A stretch of 64,000 bases of DNA from Bdellovibrionales bacterium (GTDB taxonomy: Bacteria; Bdellovibrionota; UBA1018; CAIMNF01). The DNA lies in assembly GCA_947502835.1 (NCBI GenBank), contig CANNBJ010000007.1, positions 1 to 64,000 on the forward strand, written 5' to 3'. The translations under genes and the position numbers were made by a program. Positions 1 to 8,184 of the stretch are shown here, piece after piece. Position 1 is the stretch's first letter. Every line of letters begins with the position of its first letter. The notes under the pieces were generated by a model. That model was not told the DNA's origin. It did not search any database and worked only from the letters and a program-made list of their open reading frames with translations.

Positions 1-589
1 CCAAGGTCTTCGAGCGGTTGATGGAGCCTGTGAGTTTTCGAAGCGCTTGCGACATCAGTCGGGCCTGGAGACCCATGTGGGAATCACCCATTTCGCCTTC
101 GATTTCGGCGCGGGGTACGAGTGCGGCCACCGAGTCGACGACCAGCACATCGATTCCGCCGGAGCGTACGAGCATGTCCGCGATTTCGAGTGCCTGCTCA
201 CCGGTGTCGGGCTGGGAGATCAGAAGATCATCGGTACGAACACCGAGCTTGCGGGCATAGCCGACATCGAGCGCGTGCTCGGCATCCACATACGCTGCGA
301 TTCCACCTTGCTTTTGGATTTCTGCAACCGCGTGAAGCGCGAGAGTGGTTTTCCCTGAGGATTCAGGGCCGTAAATCTCGATGATCCGGCCGCGGGCATA
401 GCCGCCGATGCCGAGTGCAAGATCAAGACCCAGTGAGCCTGTGGGGCACACGGGAGTGTCGGCGCTGACGAGGGTTTCCTCGTTGCCGAGGCGCATGATC
501 GAGCCTTTGCCGAATTGTTTTTCGATGGTTTGAATGGCGAGGTCAATCGCCTTTCCCTTGTTTGCGTCGTTGTGTTTCATGGGTTCCAT
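1..589 (-). CDS. recA: RecA recombinase, 5' part (C-terminus outside window)
   Basis: RecA forms ATP-dependent filaments on single-stranded DNA for homologous recombination and SOS signalling. About 196 N-terminal residues are visible. The Walker A motif GPESSGKTT starts near residue 74, followed by the region reading YVDAEHALD and the Walker B-like segment [20 protein letters not shown], all typical of RecA. The ATG at 589 was chosen because GGAG lies 7 nt upstream; an in-frame ATG at 580 is a weaker alternative. The gene lies 58 nt after the MepA gene on the same strand, so the two may share a transcript. I saw no convincing LexA box in the short gap. The reading frame continues past position 1 of the window. 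Confidence 0.96.
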   Translation of the reverse strand, partial: MEPMKHNDANKGKAIDLAIQTIEKQFGKGSIMRLGNEETLVSADTPVCPTGSLGLDLALGIGGYARGRIIEIYGPESSGKTTLALHAVAEIQKQGGIAAYVDAEHALDVGYARKLGVRTDDLLISQPDTGEQALEIADMLVRSGGIDVLVVDSVAALVPRAEIEGEMGDSHMGLQARLMSQALRKLTGSINRSKTL

Positions 590-647
590 GATGATGCTCC
601 TTTGGTTTGGTGTTTAGGGGTTTCTGAAGTTTCAAAATTCATGCCGC

Positions 648-1547
648 TCATGTTTCCTCCATCACGTTCATGCAGGATGCGGGAAGGGGATCGATTCTTT
701 GGTTTGGCGTGGACAGGGCACGCGAAAGCGCAGGGTCGATCAGTTCTTCGGATGAGTGATCCTCGGAGTCGTCGAATCCGGGCATTCTCGGGAGTCGCAC
801 CTTCTTTTTTGAGGCCTGAGACAGCTCCTGGCAGCCATCGCCTTCCGGAGGCGGATCTTGCGAAACGCATTCTTTTGAGTCGAGCGGGCACTGGATGCGC
901 ACATGAAAGTGCGCATGGTGTCCGCGCCATGGGCGGATCTTGCGAAGCCAGAAGAGTTCCTCTGTGTCGAGATTGTTGCAAAGATAAAGCTTGATGGCCG
1001 GATTCACGAAGATGCGTTCGGTTTTCGGATCAAGGGAGGCGAGCTTCAGTTTCAGGATCTGGTCCGGGCCAAAGCGGGAAGGGTCCACCAAGCCATTTCC
1101 ATTCAGCATGCTTGGGGTATGGATGTGGTCGCGTTCCTCGACGCTCAAGGATCGGACCCGTTGTTCGGGATGGGTGTAAAACAGGATGTCGACATCTAGG
1201 CCGATCTGGTGACTGGCATGCCCCGAAGCAAAGGGACCACCGCGGACCTGGGAGAGTTCTCCGATCAGAAGTCCTGAGCCGAGCGCATCGATGTTTTTTG
1301 CAAATTCGGAGACGAATTCAATCAATTGGTTGTGGGCGAAGTGGTGATTTGCGGTGGTGTAGATGGACTGATAGCCTGTTCCATCCATGGGCAAATCAAT
1401 CGCGCCGCGCAAGCAACCGTTTGAGTAGAAGCCGATGGATTCAGGATTACCGGGGGCAGGCGTGGTGAAGCGACCCCACACATTCTGGGCCACCGCCGAC
1501 TCCTGGAGCGAAAGCCCCAGGACCACAAAAACACCCCAAATCCTCAT
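648..1547 (-). CDS. mepA: MepA-type murein endopeptidase (peptidase M74)
   Basis: This is a penicillin-insensitive murein endopeptidase, a periplasmic zinc LAS-type peptidase that cuts peptide cross-links in peptidoglycan. The 299-residue product begins with a signal peptide ending near AVAQN. It carries the family signature GGPFASGHASHQIGLDVDI around residues 103-121, where H113 and D120 fit the known zinc ligands. A second signature, HHAHFHVRIQCP, lies further on and supplies the third histidine. A Cys-containing tail (PPPEGDGC) is also typical. It sits directly upstream of recA on the same strand. The length matches the family. Assignment by motif is strong; the physiological role in cell-wall remodelling is inferred from the family. 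Confidence 0.93.
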   Translation of the reverse strand: MRIWGVFVVLGLSLQESAVAQNVWGRFTTPAPGNPESIGFYSNGCLRGAIDLPMDGTGYQSIYTTANHHFAHNQLIEFVSEFAKNIDALGSGLLIGELSQVRGGPFASGHASHQIGLDVDILFYTHPEQRVRSLSVEERDHIHTPSMLNGNGLVDPSRFGPDQILKLKLASLDPKTERIFVNPAIKLYLCNNLDTEELFWLRKIRPWRGHHAHFHVRIQCPLDSKECVSQDPPPEGDGCQELSQASKKKVRLPRMPGFDDSEDHSSEELIDPALSRALSTPNQRIDPLPASCMNVMEET

Positions 1548-1637
1548 GGGTAGGGCATATCGCCCGGATTGTCATGGTGTAAAGTCCGAAGTGAATTTGT
1601 CGAGCAATCTTGCGGGGAACAGATCTGCTCGTGCCGA

Positions 1638-2564
1638 TTACGGCTGTTGAGACCCGGAACCACTCGAGGAAGAGGAGCTCGGCAGCTTGAGCGCACCTAA
1701 ACCTGAACCTGAACTAGTCACGTCTTGCAGGCTGGAGCCAATGGAACTATTCACTTCGTTCGTTAGACTTGTGCGATAAGCCGCATACCCAGAATTCGAT
1801 GGTAGGGGCACTGTGATGATGCCACTGGTTGGCGCAGCTTGAAGGGTGATACTTAAAACTTTCGCCCGTGCAAAGAGAGGCTGACACACTTTCTTGTCAA
1901 GTTCTGAAGTATACTTATTCGTGTCAATCTTGATTTTGCAAGCACCAACTCCAGATCGAAAAAGTTTACCCCCAGTTAAAAGGTCATCTGTATTTTGAGA
2001 AAAGCCGCTGGCAAGGGCCGTTTCCAAACCACCCACATCACACGGATCGTAGGCGGTATCTTGAAGCATTCGGATGAGCATCGTTTTCGCGTAGTTCTCC
2101 GCGTTCAATGAGCACTCATCATCATTATTTCCGCCCCAGCACACACCTCCGCTTTTGGCACCTCCACTTCCAGCAAAACATCCTGAAGATGCTTGAATGG
2201 CACCGGCTGGATTTGAGTTTCGGTAGGGAGGAGGTGCATATCTGTTGTCGTTGCCTGATGAGGGTGGGGTATCGTTCTGATATCGGGGGAATCCATTATA
2301 GGTTACCCCCCCAACTTGGTACTTTTTGGAGTTAGAGACGGTCACAAAGTAGTGGTGGCAGTAGGATGATGCTCCTCCAACATAGACTCTGCAAGACGCA
2401 TAACCGGTACCCTTCAATCGCGTGAAGACTTGGGCTGCAGACGAATTTTGAGCCTGACTAACGAGCTGGTCCCGAAGACTTTGTGCAAAACTATCTTGAA
2501 TACTCAGCTTGAGAATTGCGGATAAAAGCAACCCGGTACTAACCAAACCTGAACTTTTTTTCAT
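1638..2564 (-). CDS. secreted orphan protein with Ser/Gly-rich tail
   Basis: I do not recognise this 308-residue protein. I placed the start at the ATG at 2564 (MKKSSGLVSTGLLL...), because a typical signal peptide follows directly and GGGG lies just upstream; the open frame itself extends 24 codons further. The mature part is rich in Asn, Ser, Gly and Tyr and has several cysteines (for example SYCHHY and GGVCWGGNNDDEC), so disulfides in the envelope are plausible. The last 20 residues are mostly Ser and Gly. It is divergent from the prepilin-like gene and shares its promoter region of about 190 bp. It may work with that pseudopilin, but nothing in the sequence proves this. Confidence 0.72.
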   Translation of the reverse strand: MKKSSGLVSTGLLLSAILKLSIQDSFAQSLRDQLVSQAQNSSAAQVFTRLKGTGYASCRVYVGGASSYCHHYFVTVSNSKKYQVGGVTYNGFPRYQNDTPPSSGNDNRYAPPPYRNSNPAGAIQASSGCFAGSGGAKSGGVCWGGNNDDECSLNAENYAKTMLIRMLQDTAYDPCDVGGLETALASGFSQNTDDLLTGGKLFRSGVGACKIKIDTNKYTSELDKKVCQPLFARAKVLSITLQAAPTSGIITVPLPSNSGYAAYRTSLTNEVNSSIGSSLQDVTSSGSGLGALKLPSSSSSSGSGSQQP

Positions 2565-2756
2565 ATATAACCCCCAACCCTGAAGATTTTCAGGGCCCTC
2601 TGGAAGAGCGTACCAAAGCCTGACCTTTTCTGTCAATAAACTAAATTCAATAAAATTACGAACAAATTAGGGCTTTTTTTTCCGACTTAATTTATCCATA
2701 ATTAGGAAGTGGGGAAATTTGAGGAAAAAATTTTTGCTTTTTTAAGAGGTGGAACC

Positions 2757-3590
2757 ATGGGCCGTAAGGCATCGGCAGGTTTCACGCTTGTCGAGGTTTT
2801 GGTAGTCGCTGCCATCTTGGGTGTCATGGTGGCTGGATTCATGCAGTTCATGGCCTATCAGCAACGCGTCAATCGGACTGGGGAAGTGAGCTCCGAGATT
2901 GTTCAAGTACGGCAGCTTGTGAGCAGTTGGTTAGAAAGTCAGCAGATTTGTACTTCGACTTTCGGTGGGCTTGGACTCAATCTGACCAATACCGTTACTG
3001 AGATTACTCGAGCTGAGAATGATGTGGTGTATTCGTTAGGGCAGCGTCTGCCCGGAACCAGTTGGGCAGTGACTACAATGAGACTCCTCAATCGAGCAGA
3101 AGCTTTGGCGGTATCTCCAGCCTACAATGGCGATGTTGATGATGCTGGGGTTGGTACTGGCCTGTTTGAAGTGACCGTTCGCCAGATGAGAGCCGGTAGC
3201 AATACTGAAACCGTAAACTGGAATGAGCAACGGGGGAACATGGCTCCGGTGGAGCGAGTTCTGCATTTTCCTTTCAGAGCAAGTTTTATTCTAGGACAAT
3301 TATTGAATGTAATTGATTCGGATCCAAACCCGAATTTGGTCTGTGGTCCCGGGGTGATTTTGCCCGGAGGAACTTCGACGCTCCTTCAGGCGATTCAGTT
3401 GGAAGATCCCACCGCAAACGAGGCAAACACAAATTTTGCTTGGCAAGACGGTATGGAGGAACAGGTGATGGATGTCCCGTGTCCTAGCTTGCCCCTAACC
3501 ACCTGTTCCCGGCACATTCGAATGTGTAACGCCATCAACATCAATATGCCGATTGCACGATGTATCCCCTCGGGAATTGGAGCGGATTAG
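2757..3590 (+). CDS. type IV prepilin-like protein with N-methylation motif
   Basis: The 277-residue product starts MGRKASAG|FTLVEVLVVAAILG, a textbook class III signal: a short basic leader, cleavage after Gly8, Phe at +1 and Glu at +5, followed by a hydrophobic helix. It should be processed by prepilin peptidase and assembled as a major or minor pilin or pseudopilin. I chose the ATG at 2757, with GAGGTGG just upstream, over an in-frame ATG at 2709, because the leader then has the normal length. The globular part is long for a major pilin, so a minor pilin or secretion pseudopilin is more likely. No other pilus gene is adjacent. The end converges on the amidase gene. Confidence 0.85.
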   Translation: MGRKASAGFTLVEVLVVAAILGVMVAGFMQFMAYQQRVNRTGEVSSEIVQVRQLVSSWLESQQICTSTFGGLGLNLTNTVTEITRAENDVVYSLGQRLPGTSWAVTTMRLLNRAEALAVSPAYNGDVDDAGVGTGLFEVTVRQMRAGSNTETVNWNEQRGNMAPVERVLHFPFRASFILGQLLNVIDSDPNPNLVCGPGVILPGGTSTLLQAIQLEDPTANEANTNFAWQDGMEEQVMDVPCPSLPLTTCSRHIRMCNAININMPIARCIPSGIGAD

Positions 3591-3606
3591 GGTTTCTCTA
3601 ACCCCA

Positions 3607-5082
3607 TCACTCCAAATTTCTAAAGTACCGCAGGATCCCCTCTTTTGCTCCCGCAACCACGGCATCGATTCGTCGGGGATAGGCAAAGGTCTCGCCCCGA
3701 TAGGTACCGACGCGGTCCTTTAAGGTGAGTTGCGGAAACTCCCGCACATGGTCGTAGTGAAGGCACTCAAGATACACCATCAGGGATCGCAGGGTCCGAC
3801 GGTTCAGATACAGGTTCCGTGCATACACGCCATCTTTCACCTTCACCGAGGTTAGAAACTCGGGCCTCGTGAGGAGAGGAAGCTTAAGGGTCTCTGCCAT
3901 CGAATTCACCATGGCGGAGGCGATGTCCACAGACTCCCTCCAGCGACGGACTTCGAGCAGATGCTTCAGGTGGTGACTGCGTGTCACCCGTGAGCCGGTC
4001 TCGCCCGAGCGCACTCCGCCCGGAACAAATGCCTCGATGCTTCGGTCACCCGATTGGAGCTCGTTTGATTTGCTCGCATCGTAATGGATGTCGATCACGA
4101 GATCCGCGAGGGATTCGTCGATGATTCGCGCCCGCGCCTCAAGATCCTCGCCGCTGATGAAGTATTGGGTTCGCTGGGACGGGGAGAAGGCCTTCTCCAC
4201 CTCGGGAGCACTCATCGCCGAGGCAAGATAGCGGTCTTCCGGAAGTGCGAGGTGGTTTCGCATCCATGAATCGAGGCTATTGTAAAAGTACTGATTCAAA
4301 AACGGAGTCGGGTCAAAGGACTCAAAGGGTGTGCGCGCCACAGGGCCATTCTTAAGCCGCGTCAGGATGACCTCGGCGCCCAGATCCTCGAGCTCACCCG
4401 CCAAAAGCAGTGCCGTGGAGCGGGCGATGTCTCCCTCGCTCACGGTCTTGCCTCCGACGGATACGAATTTTCCGGTCCGGTGATCCCACTCCTCACTTCC
4501 CATGTGGCCCGGATCGATCACCACACGCAGTCCGCTCAGGGGGTGCGCGTAGAGGCCTTGTTTGACCTGCATTCCAATCTTCCGAAGCCGATCGATCAGA
4601 GGGGATGAATCCGGCTCCCGTGGGGTCTTGGCCCGTGCTTGGCGGAAGGGGAGGAAAAACTCAAGAAGAGAGGAAGAAATGCCGGAGGAGAAAAAATCCC
4701 GGAAAAGGGAAACGCCGCTTGAGTGGATGCCTAGGTACTTTCGGAGTGCGCCGTCCGGATCGATGGTAGGGAAGTGGGCCGCGACCTCATCAAATGACAC
4801 GCTCCCCGGGGCTGGAAAATCATAGAAACCGGGAGCGGCTTCTTCGGGAATCCCGAGCTTTTCCAGGACTCGGTCGAACCGCCGAAGCCGATCGCCGGAA
4901 GTGGATCGGGAATCATCAAATTCAGGCGCGGGCACAAGGCCCGGAACGGGAAGCTCAAGGGCCGGATCAAGATAGCCCGGCTGATCCTCGATTTCATACG
5001 CGTGCGCCTGGGGGAGTCCCTGACCCGCAAGGAGAATTGCCCAAAGAAACGCAAAGAAAAAACCGCGCAAACATCCCGCCAT
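3607..5082 (-). CDS. N-acetylmuramoyl-L-alanine amidase (Amidase_3)
   Basis: This is a zinc amidase that cleaves the lactyl-L-alanine bond between glycan and peptide in peptidoglycan. The 491-residue product has an N-terminal signal peptide ending near AHAYE. A 150-residue N-terminal region of unknown fold is followed by an Amidase_3 catalytic domain from about residue 185: LRVVIDPGHMGSEE contains the first zinc histidine (H193), SEGDIAR supplies the glutamate, and DLVIDIHYDAS supplies the second histidine. An insertion of about 100 residues between these motifs makes it longer than AmiC. It is probably cotranscribed with nothing upstream, since pgpA ends 65 nt away. A role in cell separation or wall turnover is inferred. 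Confidence 0.88.
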   Translation of the reverse strand: MAGCLRGFFFAFLWAILLAGQGLPQAHAYEIEDQPGYLDPALELPVPGLVPAPEFDDSRSTSGDRLRRFDRVLEKLGIPEEAAPGFYDFPAPGSVSFDEVAAHFPTIDPDGALRKYLGIHSSGVSLFRDFFSSGISSSLLEFFLPFRQARAKTPREPDSSPLIDRLRKIGMQVKQGLYAHPLSGLRVVIDPGHMGSEEWDHRTGKFVSVGGKTVSEGDIARSTALLLAGELEDLGAEVILTRLKNGPVARTPFESFDPTPFLNQYFYNSLDSWMRNHLALPEDRYLASAMSAPEVEKAFSPSQRTQYFISGEDLEARARIIDESLADLVIDIHYDASKSNELQSGDRSIEAFVPGGVRSGETGSRVTRSHHLKHLLEVRRWRESVDIASAMVNSMAETLKLPLLTRPEFLTSVKVKDGVYARNLYLNRRTLRSLMVYLECLHYDHVREFPQLTLKDRVGTYRGETFAYPRRIDAVVAGAKEGILRYFRNLE

Positions 5083-5147
5083 ATCCGAGGCAAAAAGTAC
5101 GCAAACAATTCAAGAAAGGCAAGGATGCAGCGAAGTCCTGTTCAGTC

Positions 5148-5642
5148 CTAAAATGGAAACAGTTGAAACTGTCGCAGCAGGAGCGTGGTCAGGAGGGCCA
5201 AGGCGCCGGCCGCGAGGTCATCGAGGATCACGCCCAGGGATTGGAGCGCACCGATCGGAAAGCGTTTTCCCCACTGGTCGATTTGCCTGACGGGAGGGGG
5301 TTTCAGGACATCAAACAATCGAAAGAGCAGAAACTGGGTCAGCAAAATCATCGGCTCGCGGGGCAGGAATGCGGTCGCCACAAGATACCCGAGCACCTCA
5401 TCAATCACGATTCTTTGGGAATCAGAGAGACCCGTGTTCCGACTCCATTCAAGACTTGCCCACCATCCCGAAAAAAAGAGGGCCAGAAACAAACCGAGAA
5501 TTGCCAAGGGAGGCCAATCCCTGATTGAAAACACGAGGAGAACCCCGACCAGGGTGCCCACGGTTCCTGGGGCGCGCGCCGAGAATCCGGCTCCACCTGC
5601 AGTGACAATGAACGAAACCAGGAGGCCTTTGAGCGATTTCAT
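5148..5642 (-). CDS. pgpA: phosphatidylglycerophosphatase A
   Basis: PgpA is a membrane phosphatase that dephosphorylates phosphatidylglycerol phosphate to phosphatidylglycerol. The 164-residue protein has several hydrophobic segments and the family motifs: a GTVGTL segment near the N-terminus, IVIDEVLGY in the middle, FRLFDVLKPPPVRQID, and the acidic VILDDLAAGALA near the C-terminus. Length and motif order match PgpA. It lies upstream of the amidase on the same strand with a gap of 65 nt and could be cotranscribed with it. The divergent gene at 5769 begins 126 nt away. Confidence 0.9.
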   Translation of the reverse strand: MKSLKGLLVSFIVTAGGAGFSARAPGTVGTLVGVLLVFSIRDWPPLAILGLFLALFFSGWWASLEWSRNTGLSDSQRIVIDEVLGYLVATAFLPREPMILLTQFLLFRLFDVLKPPPVRQIDQWGKRFPIGALQSLGVILDDLAAGALALLTTLLLRQFQLFPF

Positions 5643-5768
5643 CGTGAGGTGAGGCTACCACAAAGAGGAATTCCTGAATTCCAAAAACCAAATGAATTTG
5701 ATTGGTTCAAGCAGAGTCAGGAATTGGGATTGATGCCGCGACGCACATCAGGGTAGCTTGGTCTCGCT

Positions 5769-6992
5769 ATGTCACCCAAAGGGAGTTCCAATCCGGGCAA
5801 ATGGAAAATCGGCGAGAGCGTGCTTCGCGTGCTGATCGGTGGCCGCTCGTTTTTGGATTCCAAGGAAGGGTTCAAGGGAACGTTCCGGAATGTGCATTCC
5901 GCCGAGAATTATCTTGGCGCGTACGGGTTCAACTTGCACGACCCGATCGAGAATGCCGAACTTCAGGGATCGCTTCAGGAAGCGATCCGGTTCATCCGGA
6001 CCTATTTTCTGAAGCCCGGAAATCCCGACGGGCTCGGGCTTGAGATTCCGAAGAAAATCATCGAAACCAAAAGCATCCCCGAGCTCCTGCTCTTTGCGAG
6101 TTCCGAGACCCAGCCTGAGCTCAGGCTCTGGTCTTGTGCCATCCTCAGGGTGATTCACACCTTGAGCCACGTCGATCGCGACATTCGCACCCATTACTTC
6201 ACCGACATCCAAACCCAGATTCTCGATCGCTTCTACCGGCAGCTTCATCGCGATGAAGAGGGAGGATTGTATCTTGGGCGCACGCTGGATGACCCCTATC
6301 GGGTCGATCTCGTTCGCTTTGATGTGAAACCCAAGAAGGCCCGTGACAGCATTCTGATGAAACTCCTTCACAAACCCGAAAGTGTCGCGGAAGAATTGTT
6401 CGATCGGGTGGGGGTGAGGTTCGTGACCCGCACCCGTACGGATGCGATTCGGGTGATCCAGTATCTTGAGCATGCGAACGTGGTGGTGAGTGCGAACATC
6501 AAGCCATCCCGTTCCCGCAACACCCTCGTCGATGTCGAGGGGTTCGACCGGATTTTGCGCGAGAGCGTGCCCGATCTCAAGGCGGGGGCGATCAGTGAAG
6601 CGGAGCTCAGGTCGAGGCTCGAAGCATGTCCGCACCCGGAACCGAATTCCGTCGAGAATCCCTTCAGCTCCGAACATTACCGCGCAATCCAGTTCACGTG
6701 TCGCCAGCTCATCAAGATCCGGAATCCCCTCTCCGATCACATCCGCGAGTTGAAGAGTGCCGCTCGCGGCAAGACGCTTGATCCTGATCTGGCTTCGGCC
6801 ATCGAGAAAGTGGATCAGAAATACATCCAGCGTGTGGCGCGGTTTTTCTACCCCTTTGAAATCCAGGTGATGGACGAGGAAAGCCATCTCGAAAACGAGA
6901 AGGGCCGGAGTGCACACGGGGAGTACAAAAAGGCCCAGCAGCGCGCAGCCCTCCTCCGGGTCATGGGAGCTCTTGCCCAAAATGAATCGTAA
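5769..6992 (+). CDS. conserved unknown protein, RelA/SpoT-fold-like segment (TIGR04552-like?)
   Basis: The 407-residue soluble protein is not securely recognised. A central stretch, KKARDSILMKLLHKPESVAE followed by LFDRVGVRFVTRTRTDAIRV, resembles the part of RelA/SpoT-type nucleotidyltransferase folds where a KxxDSIxxKL helix precedes D..GVR. I recall an uncharacterised family called TIGR04552 in delta-type proteobacteria with this look, but this is from memory and unverified. No signal peptide or membrane helix is visible. The start lacks a clear ribosome site. It overlaps the next gene by 11 nt and heads a three-gene operon with two redox proteins, so a partner role in that system is likely. 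Synthesis of an alarmone is not implied. Confidence 0.7.
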   Translation: MSPKGSSNPGKWKIGESVLRVLIGGRSFLDSKEGFKGTFRNVHSAENYLGAYGFNLHDPIENAELQGSLQEAIRFIRTYFLKPGNPDGLGLEIPKKIIETKSIPELLLFASSETQPELRLWSCAILRVIHTLSHVDRDIRTHYFTDIQTQILDRFYRQLHRDEEGGLYLGRTLDDPYRVDLVRFDVKPKKARDSILMKLLHKPESVAEELFDRVGVRFVTRTRTDAIRVIQYLEHANVVVSANIKPSRSRNTLVDVEGFDRILRESVPDLKAGAISEAELRSRLEACPHPEPNSVENPFSSEHYRAIQFTCRQLIKIRNPLSDHIRELKSAARGKTLDPDLASAIEKVDQKYIQRVARFFYPFEIQVMDEESHLENEKGRSAHGEYKKAQQRAALLRVMGALAQNES

Positions 6993-8181
6993 GGTCGATA
7001 CTCTTCTGATCGGAACCGGTGTGGCTCCCTTGCTTGCGGCCCAGAAGCTGACCGCGCGCGGAGAAACGGTTGCGATCTTGAACCCCGACCCGGATTTCTT
7101 CCTTGAGAATTCCGAGCTGTCTCTTGATCTGATGAGCTTTGAGAGTGCCAACACCGATCTCGGAAGACGGTTCTCGAACAATCTTCCGGAGCAGGTGTAT
7201 CGCGATTTGATTCCCGAATTCCCGGGAGCCCTTGAGATCGCAAAAGAAGAGGATCACCGAAAGCAATCCGCAGACTACCGGACCGATGAATATCGTGTGG
7301 AAGGAGCTCCTTGGATTCGTTCGCGGCATCGTCTTTGGGTTGCACCTGAGCGGGGACCGAGCCGCGAGCGCATGGAGATGTTGTATCTCCGGGCTCTTGA
7401 TCTTGGAGTGAAACCCCAGTGGCTCGAGGGGGTATCACTTGCAAAGAGATTTCCGGGATTCTCGATGAAGAACATCGAGGCGCGGGGGCTTGAGGGCTGG
7501 GTGGGATTCGTCGGGCCCAGGCTCGGCGACATCGATGTTTCGCGCTACCGGACAGGGCTCCTTGAATTCGTGCGGGAGCGTCTCGGCCGGGAAAATGTAC
7601 TGACTTCGGTTCATCTTCTGAATTCGGATCAACGGGGAATCCGCTATCAACGACGCGAAGGCCTGCCTTCGAACCTCGAGGTGGCGCGCTCGGTTCTGTA
7701 CTTCTGGACGCCGAAGCTCGAACGGATGCTCAGGCAGAACCTGGAAAAGCATCATCCCCGTGCTCTCCGGGGTTTCAATGAATCGGCAAGCATCCAGAAC
7801 TGGGAGGAGTGGGATCTGCTCTCGCGCGATCCCGTGAATCCGTATGTGGTGGCGCATCTTGAGAGTCTCAGGATTTGGGCTCATGGCGAGGGACCGCCGC
7901 CTGCGCCGGGGTGGAACCAGATCAAGGTCATGAGGCGCGAGAACTCGGAGCGCTGGATGGGGGAGCAGTCGTTTCAGGAGCTCTCGAGGCTCGTCTTTCA
8001 GTTCATGGGGTGGGACCGTTTCACTCTGCGCAAGATGACTCCGAGAACGCTCTATCGTTGGAACCAAACCACGCCGATCGAATTTGATCAGGATGGAATC
8101 CGAACCCTCATCATCCCGGCCTGTGACGGGCCGATTCACTGGATCGCATCGCAGGTGCGGATTGCGATTGAGGGGGTATAA
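6982..8181 (+). CDS. Rossmann-type flavoprotein-like protein of redox operon
   Basis: The 399-residue product begins MNRKVDTLLIGTGVAPLLAA, a GxGxxPxxxA variant of the dinucleotide-binding beta-alpha-beta fold, followed by KLTARGETVAILNPD where the acidic residue after the second strand suits FAD ribose binding. The remainder shows no motif I can name. It has no signal peptide. The ATG at 6982 overlaps the end of the upstream gene by 11 nt, and the next gene starts 3 nt after the stop, so the three are almost certainly translated together. By analogy with HcnABC and opine oxidase systems it could be the substrate-side flavoprotein of a complex with the downstream Fe-S protein. That is inference. 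Confidence 0.72.
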   Translation: MNRKVDTLLIGTGVAPLLAAQKLTARGETVAILNPDPDFFLENSELSLDLMSFESANTDLGRRFSNNLPEQVYRDLIPEFPGALEIAKEEDHRKQSADYRTDEYRVEGAPWIRSRHRLWVAPERGPSRERMEMLYLRALDLGVKPQWLEGVSLAKRFPGFSMKNIEARGLEGWVGFVGPRLGDIDVSRYRTGLLEFVRERLGRENVLTSVHLLNSDQRGIRYQRREGLPSNLEVARSVLYFWTPKLERMLRQNLEKHHPRALRGFNESASIQNWEEWDLLSRDPVNPYVVAHLESLRIWAHGEGPPPAPGWNQIKVMRRENSERWMGEQSFQELSRLVFQFMGWDRFTLRKMTPRTLYRWNQTTPIEFDQDGIRTLIIPACDGPIHWIASQVRIAIEGV

Positions 8182-8184
8182 AGA

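Noticed and set aside
590..647. LexA box upstream of recA
   Set aside because: No CTGT-N8-ACAG or similar palindrome is visible in the short gap; lineage-specific boxes cannot be judged.
577..660. A 24-codon frame (MSGMNFETSE...) overlapping the recA start
   Set aside because: No good ribosome site and no conservation evidence; it probably arises by chance in the recA leader.
5772..7181. A 469-codon minus-strand open frame
   Set aside because: Antisense to the first two genes of the redox operon; no ribosome site or domain, and it crosses both genes.
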